Assembly (NCBI RefSeq): GCF_024305035.1
Contig: NZ_JAMWZB010000026.1
Location: 1-64,000, forward strand
Length of the DNA stretch: 64,000 bases
Reading direction: 5' to 3'
From: Algoriphagus sp.
GTDB taxonomy: Bacteria > Bacteroidota > Bacteroidia > Cytophagales > Cyclobacteriaceae
Positions 36,031 through 44,612 of the stretch are shown here, piece after piece. The position numbers and the translations under genes are program-made. Every line of letters begins with the position of its first letter. The stretch's first letter is position 1. The notes under the pieces were generated by a model, which saw only the letters and a program-made list of their open reading frames with translations, was not told the origin of the DNA and made no database searches.

Positions 36031-36683
36031 AGTAAAGTAATCGATGCATCTAAATTAAAGTTCAAAGCTTGATTTAGCTAATTCTTAGAACAATTATCCC
36101 CTGTGGAAGAAAAGGAAAAACGTTCAAATCAACCTAGCTACACGAGTAAGCTGGCCTAAGAAGGATAGCTCAAGATCAACATGCCCTGTCGCCCAATCAC
36201 AAAGACAGCTCAAGCCTCGAATCATGTTCGATTCCTATTTAGCAGGCTAGCGCTTATCTTTCCCTCTGGATGAGGAGTAAGGAATAAGGAAGTGAGGTAA
36301 ACCGTTCCCGTAAGAAGAAAAAAATTAAGACAAAAAAAGCAGTATCCCCCAACGGTTAAAGAGTGAAATGAATAAAGGGTAAATTAAAATGAGGTGATAT
36401 GCCTTGCCGAGGGCTGAGGGCACCTCACCGTACTTTTTAGTAAACCTGGTTAAACCCAGAGGCAAAACCTTGCCTTCAAAAACCAAAAGAGTTAAAATTC
36501 TAAGGTTATGTGATTCAAAAATTATGTTTCCAATCAATTAAGTCAGCTTTAAGCTGACTTTCTTACTAGGAAACGGAGTGACAAGAAATTAATAAACTTC
36601 TATTCGGTAACAAGCCTTCGAAACCTACTGGTTACCATGAACCCACTTTTTCTCAAATTAAAGGCAGGCTTGAATGATTTAAG
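36031..36683. other. Long gap between moaD and the TauE-like gene
   Basis: No gene supported. A minus-strand frame at 36325-36537 (70 residues) has no recognisable protein features. A perfect 21-base palindrome AAGTCAGCTT-T-AAGCTGACTT is at 36540-36560 and a looser inverted repeat TGAGGTG/CACCTCA spans 36390-36427. The moaD promoter should be near the left end, at about 36040-36110. Confidence 0.45.
36540..36560. repeat. Perfect 21-base palindrome
   Basis: AAGTCAGCTT and AAGCTGACTT flank a single T. It could fold as a short hairpin followed by a T-rich stretch on the plus strand, or be a protein-binding site. No gene ends here on the plus strand. Confidence 0.45.
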
Positions 36684-37427
36684 TTATCCCAATAGCAACT
36701 TCACCGCAGCAAAAAGCAAGACAAAAGCCAGCATGTATTTCAAGGATTTCACTGAAAATCGCTTGGCTCCTAAATACGCACCCAAAATCCCTCCCATCAC
36801 CGTCAGTGGTACCAGGAGCCAAAATTCTTCCTGAAGCGGAAGTTTATAGGTACTTGCCCCCAGAAAGCCCGCCACCGAATTCAAAAAGATAAATAGGGCA
36901 CTCAAGGCCGCTGTTTCTTTGACTCCTGCCCAACCCAGCATCAGAACTAGGGGGGTTAAGATAATTCCTCCTCCGATTCCAATCATTCCGGACAACCACC
37001 CGATAATAAGACCTAAAAGTGGTCCCATCCACCAGGTTCGCTTGATTTGGATCGTATCGGCAATGGGAAAAACCCCAGCAAACTTCAAGGCAGGAAAAAG
37101 CAGCAAGGCTCCCAATACTTTTTGATATATGGAAGCGTCCAATAAAATAGTCCCACCCCAATAAGCCGCCGGGATCGAAAAAAGGATCAAGGACCAAAAT
37201 AATCGGGTCGGAAATTCACCAGCTTTGCGATAGCTTAAAAAAGAAGCCATCGATACCATCATATTCAATAATAAAGCTGTGGGTCGGATCTCTTCGGGAG
37301 CAAATCCCAACAAAGCCAAAATCATCAAATAGGAACTCGCTCCCCCATGCCCTACTGAGGCGTATAAAAACGCGGCAAAAGGCATCAGAAAAAACAATCC
37401 ATAATAGATTACCTCTTCCATTACCAA
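36684..37427 (-). CDS. TauE/SafE-type anion permease
   Basis: 247 residues with about 7-8 membrane helices. Family motifs are ASVGHGGASSYLMILAL near the start and the mirrored GWLSGMIGIGGGIILTPLVLML in the second half. Members export or import sulfite, sulfoacetate or other sulfur-containing anions. The gene lies inside the molybdenum-cofactor cluster and its start overlaps moeA by seven bases. A link with molybdate, sulfite or sulfur supply is plausible but not shown. Confidence 0.88.
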   Translation of the reverse strand: MVMEEVIYYGLFFLMPFAAFLYASVGHGGASSYLMILALLGFAPEEIRPTALLLNMMVSMASFLSYRKAGEFPTRLFWSLILFSIPAAYWGGTILLDASIYQKVLGALLLFPALKFAGVFPIADTIQIKRTWWMGPLLGLIIGWLSGMIGIGGGIILTPLVLMLGWAGVKETAALSALFIFLNSVAGFLGASTYKLPLQEEFWLLVPLTVMGGILGAYLGAKRFSVKSLKYMLAFVLLFAAVKLLLG

Positions 37428-38596
37428 GGATAGAATTTCACTAATTCTCCGCTCTTGACCAATTGCATTTCTTCAGGGATTTCCACAAAACCATCCGCCA
37501 TACCAAATGCAATCAAATTAAAGGATTCCTGCCCCTGAAGAATATGCGCCTTCCCATGTTTTACCTCAGCCTTTAAAAATTGAGTCAGCGGAATTTTCTT
37601 TTCGAAGTCCTCAGCCAAAGGAATTTCAACAACATCCTCCCAGGCTTGGGCCTCACCCATCCAACTTCGAATCACCGGTTTGACGTAGTTGATAAAACAG
37701 GACAACACCGATCCGGGATTGCCGGGCAATCCAAAAACCAGTTTCCCGGATTTTTGTCCAGCATAAAGGGGTTTTCCCGGCCGCTGTTTTAGCTTATAAA
37801 ACAGTTCCTGTACCTGATTTGCTTCCACTGCCTCCTTTACAAAATCATAATCACCTACCGAAATCCCTCCGGTAAAAATCACCAAATCACTGGATTCCAA
37901 CGCTTCGGTTAATCCCTCTTTTACCGCCTCCTTTTCATCCCTGACCGAGAGTGGAGTGATCTTTCGAACGCCCAACTGCTGCAACCAAGCGACCAAAGCC
38001 GGACCATTGGCATTGTAAATTTGGCCGGGGCTCAGCACTTCATCCAATTCTTTGATTTCATTTCCTGTAATGATCAGCGAAACGCGGGGAGCTTCCCAAA
38101 CCTCTACCTGCGCCACGCCCACCGAGGCAAGTAAACTGACCATTCCAGGGCTCACTTTCGCTCCCGCCTGAGCGATTTGATCCCCCGCTTGACATTGGGA
38201 ACCTCGATAGCGCACATGCTTTCCCAATTCTGCCTCCCCCCCCTCAAAATAAATCTCATCTCCTTTCCGCACTACTTTCTCTTGCATAATGACGGAGTTG
38301 GCTCCTTTGGGTAAGGGAGCTCCGGTAAAAATCCGAACGGCCTCTCCCTTTTGAAGTGCTATTTCCGGGGAAGAACCCGCCGAACTCTCTCCTATGACCT
38401 GGAGCGTGGAGCGATTTTCCTCCCAAAAAAAGGCATAGCCGTCCATGGCTGAATTGTCAAAGGAGGGGACATCGATTTTGGAATAGACCGGCTCGGCCAA
38501 AACATAACCTATGGCCTGGGAAAGGGAACTGCTGATTTTTTTACGAGGCAAATTCAATTCCCTCAATATCCGTTTTGCTTGAGTGACTCCAATCAT
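37421..38596 (-). CDS. moeA: Molybdopterin molybdenumtransferase
   Basis: 391 residues. Typical segments are PSFDNSAMDGYAF near residue 45, IFTGAPLPKGANSVIMQE, the MoaB-like core LIITGNEI and VIFTGGISVGDYDFVKEA, and FGLPGNPGSVLSCF. MoeA inserts molybdate into adenylated molybdopterin. It starts one base after the moaA stop and overlaps the TauE-like gene. No moaC, moaB/mogA or mobA is in this window, so those steps must be encoded elsewhere. Confidence 0.93.
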   Translation of the reverse strand: MIGVTQAKRILRELNLPRKKISSSLSQAIGYVLAEPVYSKIDVPSFDNSAMDGYAFFWEENRSTLQVIGESSAGSSPEIALQKGEAVRIFTGAPLPKGANSVIMQEKVVRKGDEIYFEGGEAELGKHVRYRGSQCQAGDQIAQAGAKVSPGMVSLLASVGVAQVEVWEAPRVSLIITGNEIKELDEVLSPGQIYNANGPALVAWLQQLGVRKITPLSVRDEKEAVKEGLTEALESSDLVIFTGGISVGDYDFVKEAVEANQVQELFYKLKQRPGKPLYAGQKSGKLVFGLPGNPGSVLSCFINYVKPVIRSWMGEAQAWEDVVEIPLAEDFEKKIPLTQFLKAEVKHGKAHILQGQESFNLIAFGMADGFVEIPEEMQLVKSGELVKFYPW

Positions 38597-38597
38597 T

Positions 38598-39578
38598 TTA
38601 GCCTCCGATTTTGATCATACTCCGATTTTGGATGGCATCCGGATTGGCCTTGAGGTAATCGGGATCAAATTGCCCTCCAAGAGCCTGGTGCTTTCGGGAA
38701 AGGGAAAGTCGAATGAGGGCTTCCACATCCTCCCCGTTTCGCAAAGCTCCTAACAGATCCAACTCTTCTTTTCCAAACAAACAATTTTTGATCTTGCCAT
38801 CGGCAGTTAATCGGATGCGATTGCAGCCCGCACAGAAGTTTTCGCTCATGGTGGTAATAAAGGCGAAAGTTCCCGCAAAACCCGGAACCTGGTATTTTTT
38901 GGTGGTATCGTGAATTTTGTCCTCCAGCTTAATCATTTCAAAGTTCTTGCCAACCAATTCCAACATCTGAGCGGCGGTTATTACTTTTTTACTTTGCCAA
39001 TGGTTTCCAGAAAACGGCATAAACTCAATAAAACGCACATGAAGGGGGAGTTTTTCGGTCAAAGACACAAAATCACAGATCTCTTCCTCGATCAATCCAT
39101 GGAGCGCCACCGCATTGAGTTTGACCCGAAAATTCTCCCGGAGCAAGAGCAGGATATTTTCCCAAACCTGCTCAAACTGATCGCGCCGGGTGAGCTGGAG
39201 GAATTTCTTTCGATTCAGCGTATCCAAAGACACATTGACAGAACGAACTCCGGCTTTTTTCAAGGTTTCCAACTGCTTGTGAATCAACACCCCGTTGGTC
39301 GTCAAGGTCAACTCCACAGGATAGCGGGAAAGGGCCTGCATCAACTCCGGAAATTCTTTTCTGACCAAAGGCTCCCCACCGGTCAGCCGGATTTTTTTTA
39401 CCCCCAGGCCGATAAAGGTTTGGGCGAGTGTTAAAATCTCCTCCTTACGCATCAACTTGGACTGGGGCATCCACTCCATTTCCTCCTGCGGCATGCAATA
39501 GGAGCAGCGAAAATTGCAGTGATCGGTCAGCGAGATCCTGAGGTAATCGTGAATACGTCCAAAATTGTCCTGTAGCAT
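38598..39578 (-). CDS. moaA: GTP 3',8-cyclase (radical SAM)
   Basis: 326 residues. The N-terminal radical-SAM cluster is CNFRCSYCMPQ. The second 4Fe-4S site is in CAGCNRIRLTADGKIKNCLF. The C-terminus ends in Gly-Gly, as MoaA needs. It makes the first intermediate of molybdopterin synthesis from GTP together with MoaC. It is the first gene of the moaA-moeA-tauE operon; about 130 bases separate it from the AraC gene, and its promoter should be there. Confidence 0.95.
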   Translation of the reverse strand: MLQDNFGRIHDYLRISLTDHCNFRCSYCMPQEEMEWMPQSKLMRKEEILTLAQTFIGLGVKKIRLTGGEPLVRKEFPELMQALSRYPVELTLTTNGVLIHKQLETLKKAGVRSVNVSLDTLNRKKFLQLTRRDQFEQVWENILLLLRENFRVKLNAVALHGLIEEEICDFVSLTEKLPLHVRFIEFMPFSGNHWQSKKVITAAQMLELVGKNFEMIKLEDKIHDTTKKYQVPGFAGTFAFITTMSENFCAGCNRIRLTADGKIKNCLFGKEELDLLGALRNGEDVEALIRLSLSRKHQALGGQFDPDYLKANPDAIQNRSMIKIGG

Positions 39579-39712
39579 ATGCGATGTTACCAGCTTTTTA
39601 TGTAAGAATCAACCCTCGAAAAGCCAATCCTTCCTAAAACGACTTATTTATCCTAGGAATTCCCCTAAGAAAAAAACCAAGATCAAGGAGCCTGGATTTT
39701 TGGTTATCCTAT

Positions 39713-40654
39713 CTATCTATTGTTTTCTGATTTTCGCGGATTGATTCCCCCTTTTCTAAATTGGGTAGGATTTAAATCCAGGTGTTTTTTGAAAAAATTA
39801 TTGAAATGCGTCACCTCCGTAAATCCCAGCGAATAGGCGATTTCAGAAACATTCCAGCTGCTTTGCTTGAGGAGAATTTTTGCCTCCTGGATCAACCGGT
39901 CAGCAATGAGTTGACTGGTGGTTTTTCCGGTCATTTCCTTTACGGCCCGATTGAGGTGATTGACATGAATATTGAGTTGATCGGCAAATTCTGCCGGAGC
40001 CCGCAACCCAATGGTTTGGTGCGTATCGTCGACCGGAAATTGCCTCTCCAGTAACTCTAAAAAAATAGAGGCGATCCGAAGGGATGCATTGCCATGCTGG
40101 GCCATCTGGATTTGGGCAGGCTGCAGCTTCATCCCAAAATGAATCAATTCAAAAACCAGAGCCCGAAGTGAATCATACTTGTATTTGTATTCGGAGTTAA
40201 ATTCGTTCTGCATTTTTTCAAAGATTTTTTCCACTTCCTCTGTTTCATCATCACTGAGTTCGAAGATGTGAGTCCCATTGGGGTGAAATACCTCATACTG
40301 TTGAATTTGCCCGAAATTCATAAAAAAGTGAGGATTGAAAATGCAATAAATCCCTTGAGTTTCGGCAGACAGGTGATCCCACTTATAGGGTACAAGGGGA
40401 TTGGAAAAGGAAAGGGCCTGCTTTTTAACTTCATAGATCCGGTCTGCATAGTGAACCGTACTTGCTCCTTTGACCAGCATGACTTTATAAAAGTCCCTTC
40501 TTCGGTAGGGCACCGCTTTGAGCTTTCCTTCAAAATAAGGTTCCAGTCGAAACAGATTGAAATGACCGATCTCACCGGCGATCGATTCGGGAATCCAATT
40601 GAACTTGCGCTTGTAAAACTCCTCCAGACTTTCGGGATTTTCAGGATTTTCCAT
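39713..40654 (-). CDS. AraC family regulator
   Basis: 313 residues from the ATG at 40654, four bases after the stop of the upstream gene; an in-frame ATG at 40672 overlaps that gene. The N-terminal cupin-like sensor (YYRRRDFYKVMLVKGAS-type text) is followed by two C-terminal HTH motifs: ADQLNIHVNHLNRAVKEM and WNVSEIAYSLGFTEVTHFNNFFK. The order and strand suggest cotranscription with the beta-barrel gene upstream. The effector is unknown. Confidence 0.9.
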   Translation of the reverse strand: MENPENPESLEEFYKRKFNWIPESIAGEIGHFNLFRLEPYFEGKLKAVPYRRRDFYKVMLVKGASTVHYADRIYEVKKQALSFSNPLVPYKWDHLSAETQGIYCIFNPHFFMNFGQIQQYEVFHPNGTHIFELSDDETEEVEKIFEKMQNEFNSEYKYKYDSLRALVFELIHFGMKLQPAQIQMAQHGNASLRIASIFLELLERQFPVDDTHQTIGLRAPAEFADQLNIHVNHLNRAVKEMTGKTTSQLIADRLIQEAKILLKQSSWNVSEIAYSLGFTEVTHFNNFFKKHLDLNPTQFRKGGINPRKSENNR

Positions 40655-40658
40655 CGTT

Positions 40659-41405
40659 TTATTTTTGAGCATATCGGTTTTCGAATTTATAAAGCAGACT
40701 CACATTCCAAACCAAGTCATTTCCGGGGATGGTGGATTTGATTTTTTGGTTTAAAAAAGTCTGTAACTGAAAAGGCATGGCTCCATGTTTAAGGGTAAGA
40801 GCCGAATTGGCATAATACCCGGAGTTTTCATCTACCTGAAGGAAAAAGACTTGAGGATTGACCGTCAGACTCCACTCATTGATCAAGTTTAAGTCAGAAA
40901 TCGCTCCATTCAAGGCCAAAAAGTCCGAGTCCTTCGCCGCAATCACTTGAATTCCAGAACCACGGAGGTAATAGAACCCGAGCGAAAATCGGTTAGTCAT
41001 TTTATAATTCAGATTTAGCTCACCGGCAAGGTAACGATTGGCGATGAAAGCCTTTTCTTCCTTTCCATTCACCCTTATTTTATTCTCCTGAAACAAGAAA
41101 GCAGGATGTCCTCCCAAGCTGAGGGAAAACCGCTTATTCTTAATCACCTTATACCTTCCCCAGAAAATAAATGTCCAAGGCTTTCCATCCATCCCGAAGC
41201 GAAGCATCGGATCAAAGGATAGCCGCTTCCCTCCCATGGACAGATCAAAGAAAACGGCAGGTCTTCCCAAAGAAAAGGAGGGAATAATTGAAACCCCATT
41301 GTTAGTAGCCGTTATCGTACCACTCAACTGGCGGTTTTCAGGCTCCTGTGCATGGGAAATGGAATTTACAAAAATCAATGCAAAAGACAACAGGCAAAAT
41401 ACCAT
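40659..41405 (-). CDS. Exported beta-barrel-like protein
   Basis: 248 residues from the ATG at 41405, which begins a signal peptide (MVFCLLSFALIFVNSISHAQ). A longer form from 41468 would add 21 residues. The mature part has alternating beta strands with Gly and aromatic residues (FDLSMGGKRLSFDPMLRFGM, FSLSLGGHPAFLF, FSLGFYYLRGSGI) and ends LVWNVSLLYKFEN, all consistent with a small outer-membrane barrel. The function is unknown. Probably cotranscribed with the downstream AraC gene. Confidence 0.7.
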   Translation of the reverse strand: MVFCLLSFALIFVNSISHAQEPENRQLSGTITATNNGVSIIPSFSLGRPAVFFDLSMGGKRLSFDPMLRFGMDGKPWTFIFWGRYKVIKNKRFSLSLGGHPAFLFQENKIRVNGKEEKAFIANRYLAGELNLNYKMTNRFSLGFYYLRGSGIQVIAAKDSDFLALNGAISDLNLINEWSLTVNPQVFFLQVDENSGYYANSALTLKHGAMPFQLQTFLNQKIKSTIPGNDLVWNVSLLYKFENRYAQK

Positions 41406-41738
41406 TGATTTGAGCAATTGATTGTCCAGAAAGCTTACTTCTTTAGACCCAACGGTGGCTGTTCCCATGATTTAGTTGAATTACTCCACAAAATTGCGGG
41501 AAAATCAAGAGAAGAAGTTAATGCATATCAAATGATAAGTTACGATTTTCAAACAAAAAATTACACGAACTCCTTCTCTGCTATTCCCAAAGGAAAAAAA
41601 ACCACTTAACAAGAATATAAATACAAGTAATTATTTGAATTGGATAAGAAAAGGTTTGAAAATCATTAGCTATCAGGAGAAATAACTGTGAATTTTGTAA
41701 GGACAAAAATTGAATACCAGGCAAAAAACGACTTGATC
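41406..41738. other. Divergent intergenic region
   Basis: Gap between the divergent beta-barrel and NTF2-like genes. It is AT-rich and must hold two promoters, but I could not assign a well-spaced -33/-7 pair. No RNA gene or repeat recognised. Confidence 0.4.
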
Positions 41739-42185
41739 ATGAAAAAATACCTCATCCTTTTCCTCTTTTTCTTTTGTGCCAGTTTCGCAATTGCTCAGAC
41801 TTCCGTTGAGCAGGAAATCAAACAGCTCTCCCTGGACAAATGGCAGTGGATGGCCGATAAGGACATCGCCAAACTAACTCCCCTCTTCCATCCAGAAGCC
41901 AAGTTCGTACACATGAGTGGTACTTGGACCACTGAACGCGAACTTGAAATCATCGAAACGGGAAGCATTTGGTATAAAAAAGCCGATGTCCACGATACCG
42001 CAATCGAGATCCTGGGAAACACTGCTATCGTATGGAACCGAATCACGTTGACGGCCCATGTCCGAGGAAATGATGTAGCCACCGAATTCACCGTAACCGA
42101 AGTTTATCAGAAAGAGGAAACGGACTGGAAAATGCTGGCTTTAACCTTCAGTAGTGTACGGGACACCCATGAGATTGAGAAGTAA
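41739..42185 (+). CDS. Exported NTF2-like (DUF4440-type) protein, copy 1
   Basis: 148 residues from the ATG at 41739, which begins a signal peptide (MKKYLILFLFFFCASFAIAQ). The mature domain is an NTF2-like cone with KWQWMADKDIAKLTPLFHPE and FVHMSGTW near the start and the IWNRITLTAHVRGNDV-type strands after. It is about half identical by eye to the next gene, so the pair arose by tandem duplication. No catalytic residues can be named; the family includes enzymes and binding proteins. Confidence 0.82.
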   Translation: MKKYLILFLFFFCASFAIAQTSVEQEIKQLSLDKWQWMADKDIAKLTPLFHPEAKFVHMSGTWTTERELEIIETGSIWYKKADVHDTAIEILGNTAIVWNRITLTAHVRGNDVATEFTVTEVYQKEETDWKMLALTFSSVRDTHEIEK

Positions 42186-42303
42186 AATTCCTCCTTTCAA
42201 AATTTGTAAGGCAAAGCCTTAGATGGAATCTTTCTTCTAACCGAAACCCCCACCATGAGCAAGGCTGTTGCTCGCTTCGGCTGTTTATCCAAACCAAACA
42301 AGC

Positions 42304-42750
42304 ATGAAAAACACCACATTTAGTTTAGTTGTTTTCCTTCTCAGTGTATCCCTTTCTTTTGCCCAAAATACTGCTGAAAAACAGGAAGTCATTTCCCTTT
42401 CCAAAACCAAATGGCAATGGATGGCAGACAAAGAAGCCGACAAGCTCGCTGAATTGTTTGACGACCAATCTGTCTTCGTTCACATGGGCGGATCTTGGGG
42501 GAAAGCGCAGGAAATTAACATTATCCGAAGCGGAGGCATTTGGTATAAAAAAGCGGACATCCACGAAGTATCTGTGGAAATCATTGAAAATACAGCCATA
42601 CTTCTCAACCGGATCACCTTGGTAGCCGAGGTTGGCGGAAATGAAGTAACTAATCCCTTTGAAGTCACCGAAGTGTACATCAAAAAAGCAGAGGGTTGGA
42701 AGCTAGGTTCGTTATCTTTTACCCGACTCATAGGAACTGCAGATCGCTAA
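42304..42750 (+). CDS. Exported NTF2-like (DUF4440-type) protein, copy 2
   Basis: 148 residues from the ATG at 42304 (signal peptide MKNTTFSLVVFLLSVSLSFA). Shared with copy 1: TKWQWMADKEADKLAELF, FVHMGGSWG, GGIWYKKADIHEVSVEI, NRITLVAEVGGNEV and VTEVYIKKAEGWK. The two genes have the same length and orientation, 118 bases apart. The flavodoxin pseudogene follows 52 bases later, so this may once have been a longer operon. Confidence 0.82.
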   Translation: MKNTTFSLVVFLLSVSLSFAQNTAEKQEVISLSKTKWQWMADKEADKLAELFDDQSVFVHMGGSWGKAQEINIIRSGGIWYKKADIHEVSVEIIENTAILLNRITLVAEVGGNEVTNPFEVTEVYIKKAEGWKLGSLSFTRLIGTADR

Positions 42751-42802
42751 AACTAGAGGAGTTAGCCCACTTTCCTCTTGAAAAAACTAAATCGGACAGA
42801 AC

Positions 42803-43406
42803 ATGAAATATTTCTGCCTTTTCATTCTTCTGTTCAGTACCTTGAGTAGTGCTAACCAAATTCAGCGTGAGGTAAAAATGAGTACCGGTAAAACGGACTC
42901 AAATCAACTACTCATTAACTACCTCTCCCGAACCTAGCACACTAAAGGCGTAGCCAAGATAATTCAGAAAGAAGTTGGAGGTAGATTGGTCGAAGTGGAA
43001 TTAAAGACACCCTATCCAGAAGACTACCCATCCATTGTGTCCCAAGGAGTCAGAGAAAATGAGACTGGCTTTCTTCCACCTGAAAAACCCACAATCCACG
43101 ATCGGAATAAAATAGAAGTGGTTTTCCTGGGATTCCCTACTAGGAGTATGCAATGACTACCTCCGATAAAAAGCTTTATCAGGAAGAATAACCTAATTAA
43201 GAAAGACTTTGATCCCCTTTACTACCCATGGAGGCTATAACATCGGAAGCAGTTTTGATACGCTGGAAGAGTCTTGTGAAGGCTGTCTGATTCTATCGGG
43301 ATTTTCCATTCGAGGTGGATACGAGCGGGATGGAATTCTAGTTGTCATAGATGGAGAAAAAGAAATAAAGCTTGAAAAAGGAGTGAAAAATGGTTTAGCA
43401 GCCTAA
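42803..43406 (+). pseudogene. Decayed flavodoxin gene
   Basis: From an ATG at 42803 the frame reads an export-like leader and then a flavodoxin: LLINYLSRT, a stop (TAG 42935-42937), HTKGVAKIIQKEVGG, TPYPEDYPSIVSQGVRENE, VVFLGFPT, a second stop (TGA 43154-43156), and LPPIKSF. A frameshift near 43208 moves it to the frame of IPFTTHGGYNIGSSFDTLEE and GFSIRGGYERDGIL, which ends at 43406. The pattern of FMN-binding loops is plain, but the gene cannot give a full-length protein. Confidence 0.78.
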
Positions 43407-43519
43407 AATTCTGATTTTCAATTGTTCCACTTTCTCCCAGAATCGTTAAAAATAAGATTTTTTTAAACTTTCCAACCGCACCTTTGTTTTACTAACTACA
43501 TCTAAAAAACCTTCAAACG

Positions 43520-44068
43520 ATGAAAAAATCAAGAATTTTAGTATTGGCAGGAAGTTTTCTTGCACTTGGATTTTGGACTGCATGCAGTGCCCCAAAAGAA
43601 GAAACCACTGAAGAAACCATGGCACCCGTGGAAGAAGTTGCTGAAGAGCCGGTAGCTTCCAATACCGTGGTGGATATTGCCATCGGTTCACCCGATCACA
43701 CGACCTTGGTAGCAGCTGTAAAAGCGGCTGAACTGGTAGAAACCCTAAGCGGTGATGGACCATTCACAGTTTTCGCACCTACCAATGCGGCATTTGAAGC
43801 CCTTCCTGCTGGTACAGTTGAGGATTTGCTAAAGCCTGAGAACAAGGAGAAATTGACTGGCATTCTAACCTATCATGTGGTTGCCGGTAATGTACTTTCT
43901 GGCGATCTAAGCGATGGACAAGTGGTAACCACGCTCAATGGGCAGGAATTGACGGTTTCTATCGCTGATGGGAAAGTAAGTATTGGCGGGGCAACCGTTG
44001 TTGCTGCTGATTTGGAGGGAACCAACGGGGTAGTTCACGTCATTGATACTGTGCTTCTGCCTCAATAA
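43520..44068 (+). CDS. Fasciclin-domain lipoprotein
   Basis: 182 residues. A lipoprotein signal ends at FWTACSAP, giving a lipidated Cys22. An acidic Glu/Thr linker (about 25-48) follows, then one fasciclin (FAS1) domain with [37 protein letters not shown] and [13 protein letters not shown], ending in [16 protein letters not shown]1 proteins are adhesion or matrix components at the cell surface. Single gene followed by a strong terminator. Confidence 0.93.
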   Translation: MKKSRILVLAGSFLALGFWTACSAPKEETTEETMAPVEEVAEEPVASNTVVDIAIGSPDHTTLVAAVKAAELVETLSGDGPFTVFAPTNAAFEALPAGTVEDLLKPENKEKLTGILTYHVVAGNVLSGDLSDGQVVTTLNGQELTVSIADGKVSIGGATVVAADLEGTNGVVHVIDTVLLPQ

Positions 44069-44082
44069 GCAGAAAGATTTAG

Positions 44083-44115
44083 AAAAGGCTAATCGGTAAA
44101 TGATTAGCCTTTTTA
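44083..44115 (+). terminator. Terminator of the fasciclin gene
   Basis: Stem AAAAGGCTAATC/GATTAGCCTTTT with a seven-base loop, followed by T-rich sequence, 15 bases after the stop. Confidence 0.85.
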
Positions 44116-44612
44116 ATTGTTTTTTACTTCCGAGCCAGCCAGCTAGGGCTGCATTCTCAATTTTGTGCTCTTCTCTTTCCTTTACCCAAATCATTCCTAT
44201 TCCTACAAGCTTCCCTTTCGGGTGTACAGTAAACTTTTGACTGACCCAATTTTCGGGGGAGCTTACCCCTTCACCGGCAGAATACTCCCGTTGGCTGAGG
44301 AAATATTCCTGTCGATATAATTTTTTTTTATTTTTTTTCTTGACCCGTTCTCCCGGAGAAGTACAGTAATACTAAAAAAATTGAAATATATCGGCTGTTT
44401 TTTGCTTTAAGTCAAAAGACTGAATCAAACAACTTAGTTAATGAAAAAAAATTATAGGGATTACATATTTTTATCCCAAAAATTAGTCTAAATTTCAATA
44501 CATGCATAGGAGCGATTACTTAAAATTTACCCCTGGATTTCTCCTATTCGAAACGTTCAGCAGCATAGTTTAAAACCCATTTCAAAACCTTAATCCCCCG
44601 GTTTGCTCTGTT
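44116..44612. other. AT-rich gap before the propeller sensor
   Basis: About 500 bases without a supported gene. Long T and A runs around 44320-44460 and no recognised RNA. The promoter of the sensor gene should be near its right end; no clear TAnnTTTG with -33 was found. Confidence 0.4.

Noticed and set aside
36325-36537. A 70-residue minus-strand frame in the moaD/tauE gap
   Set aside because: No recognisable domain, no convincing start context, and it covers an inverted repeat; treated as noncoding.
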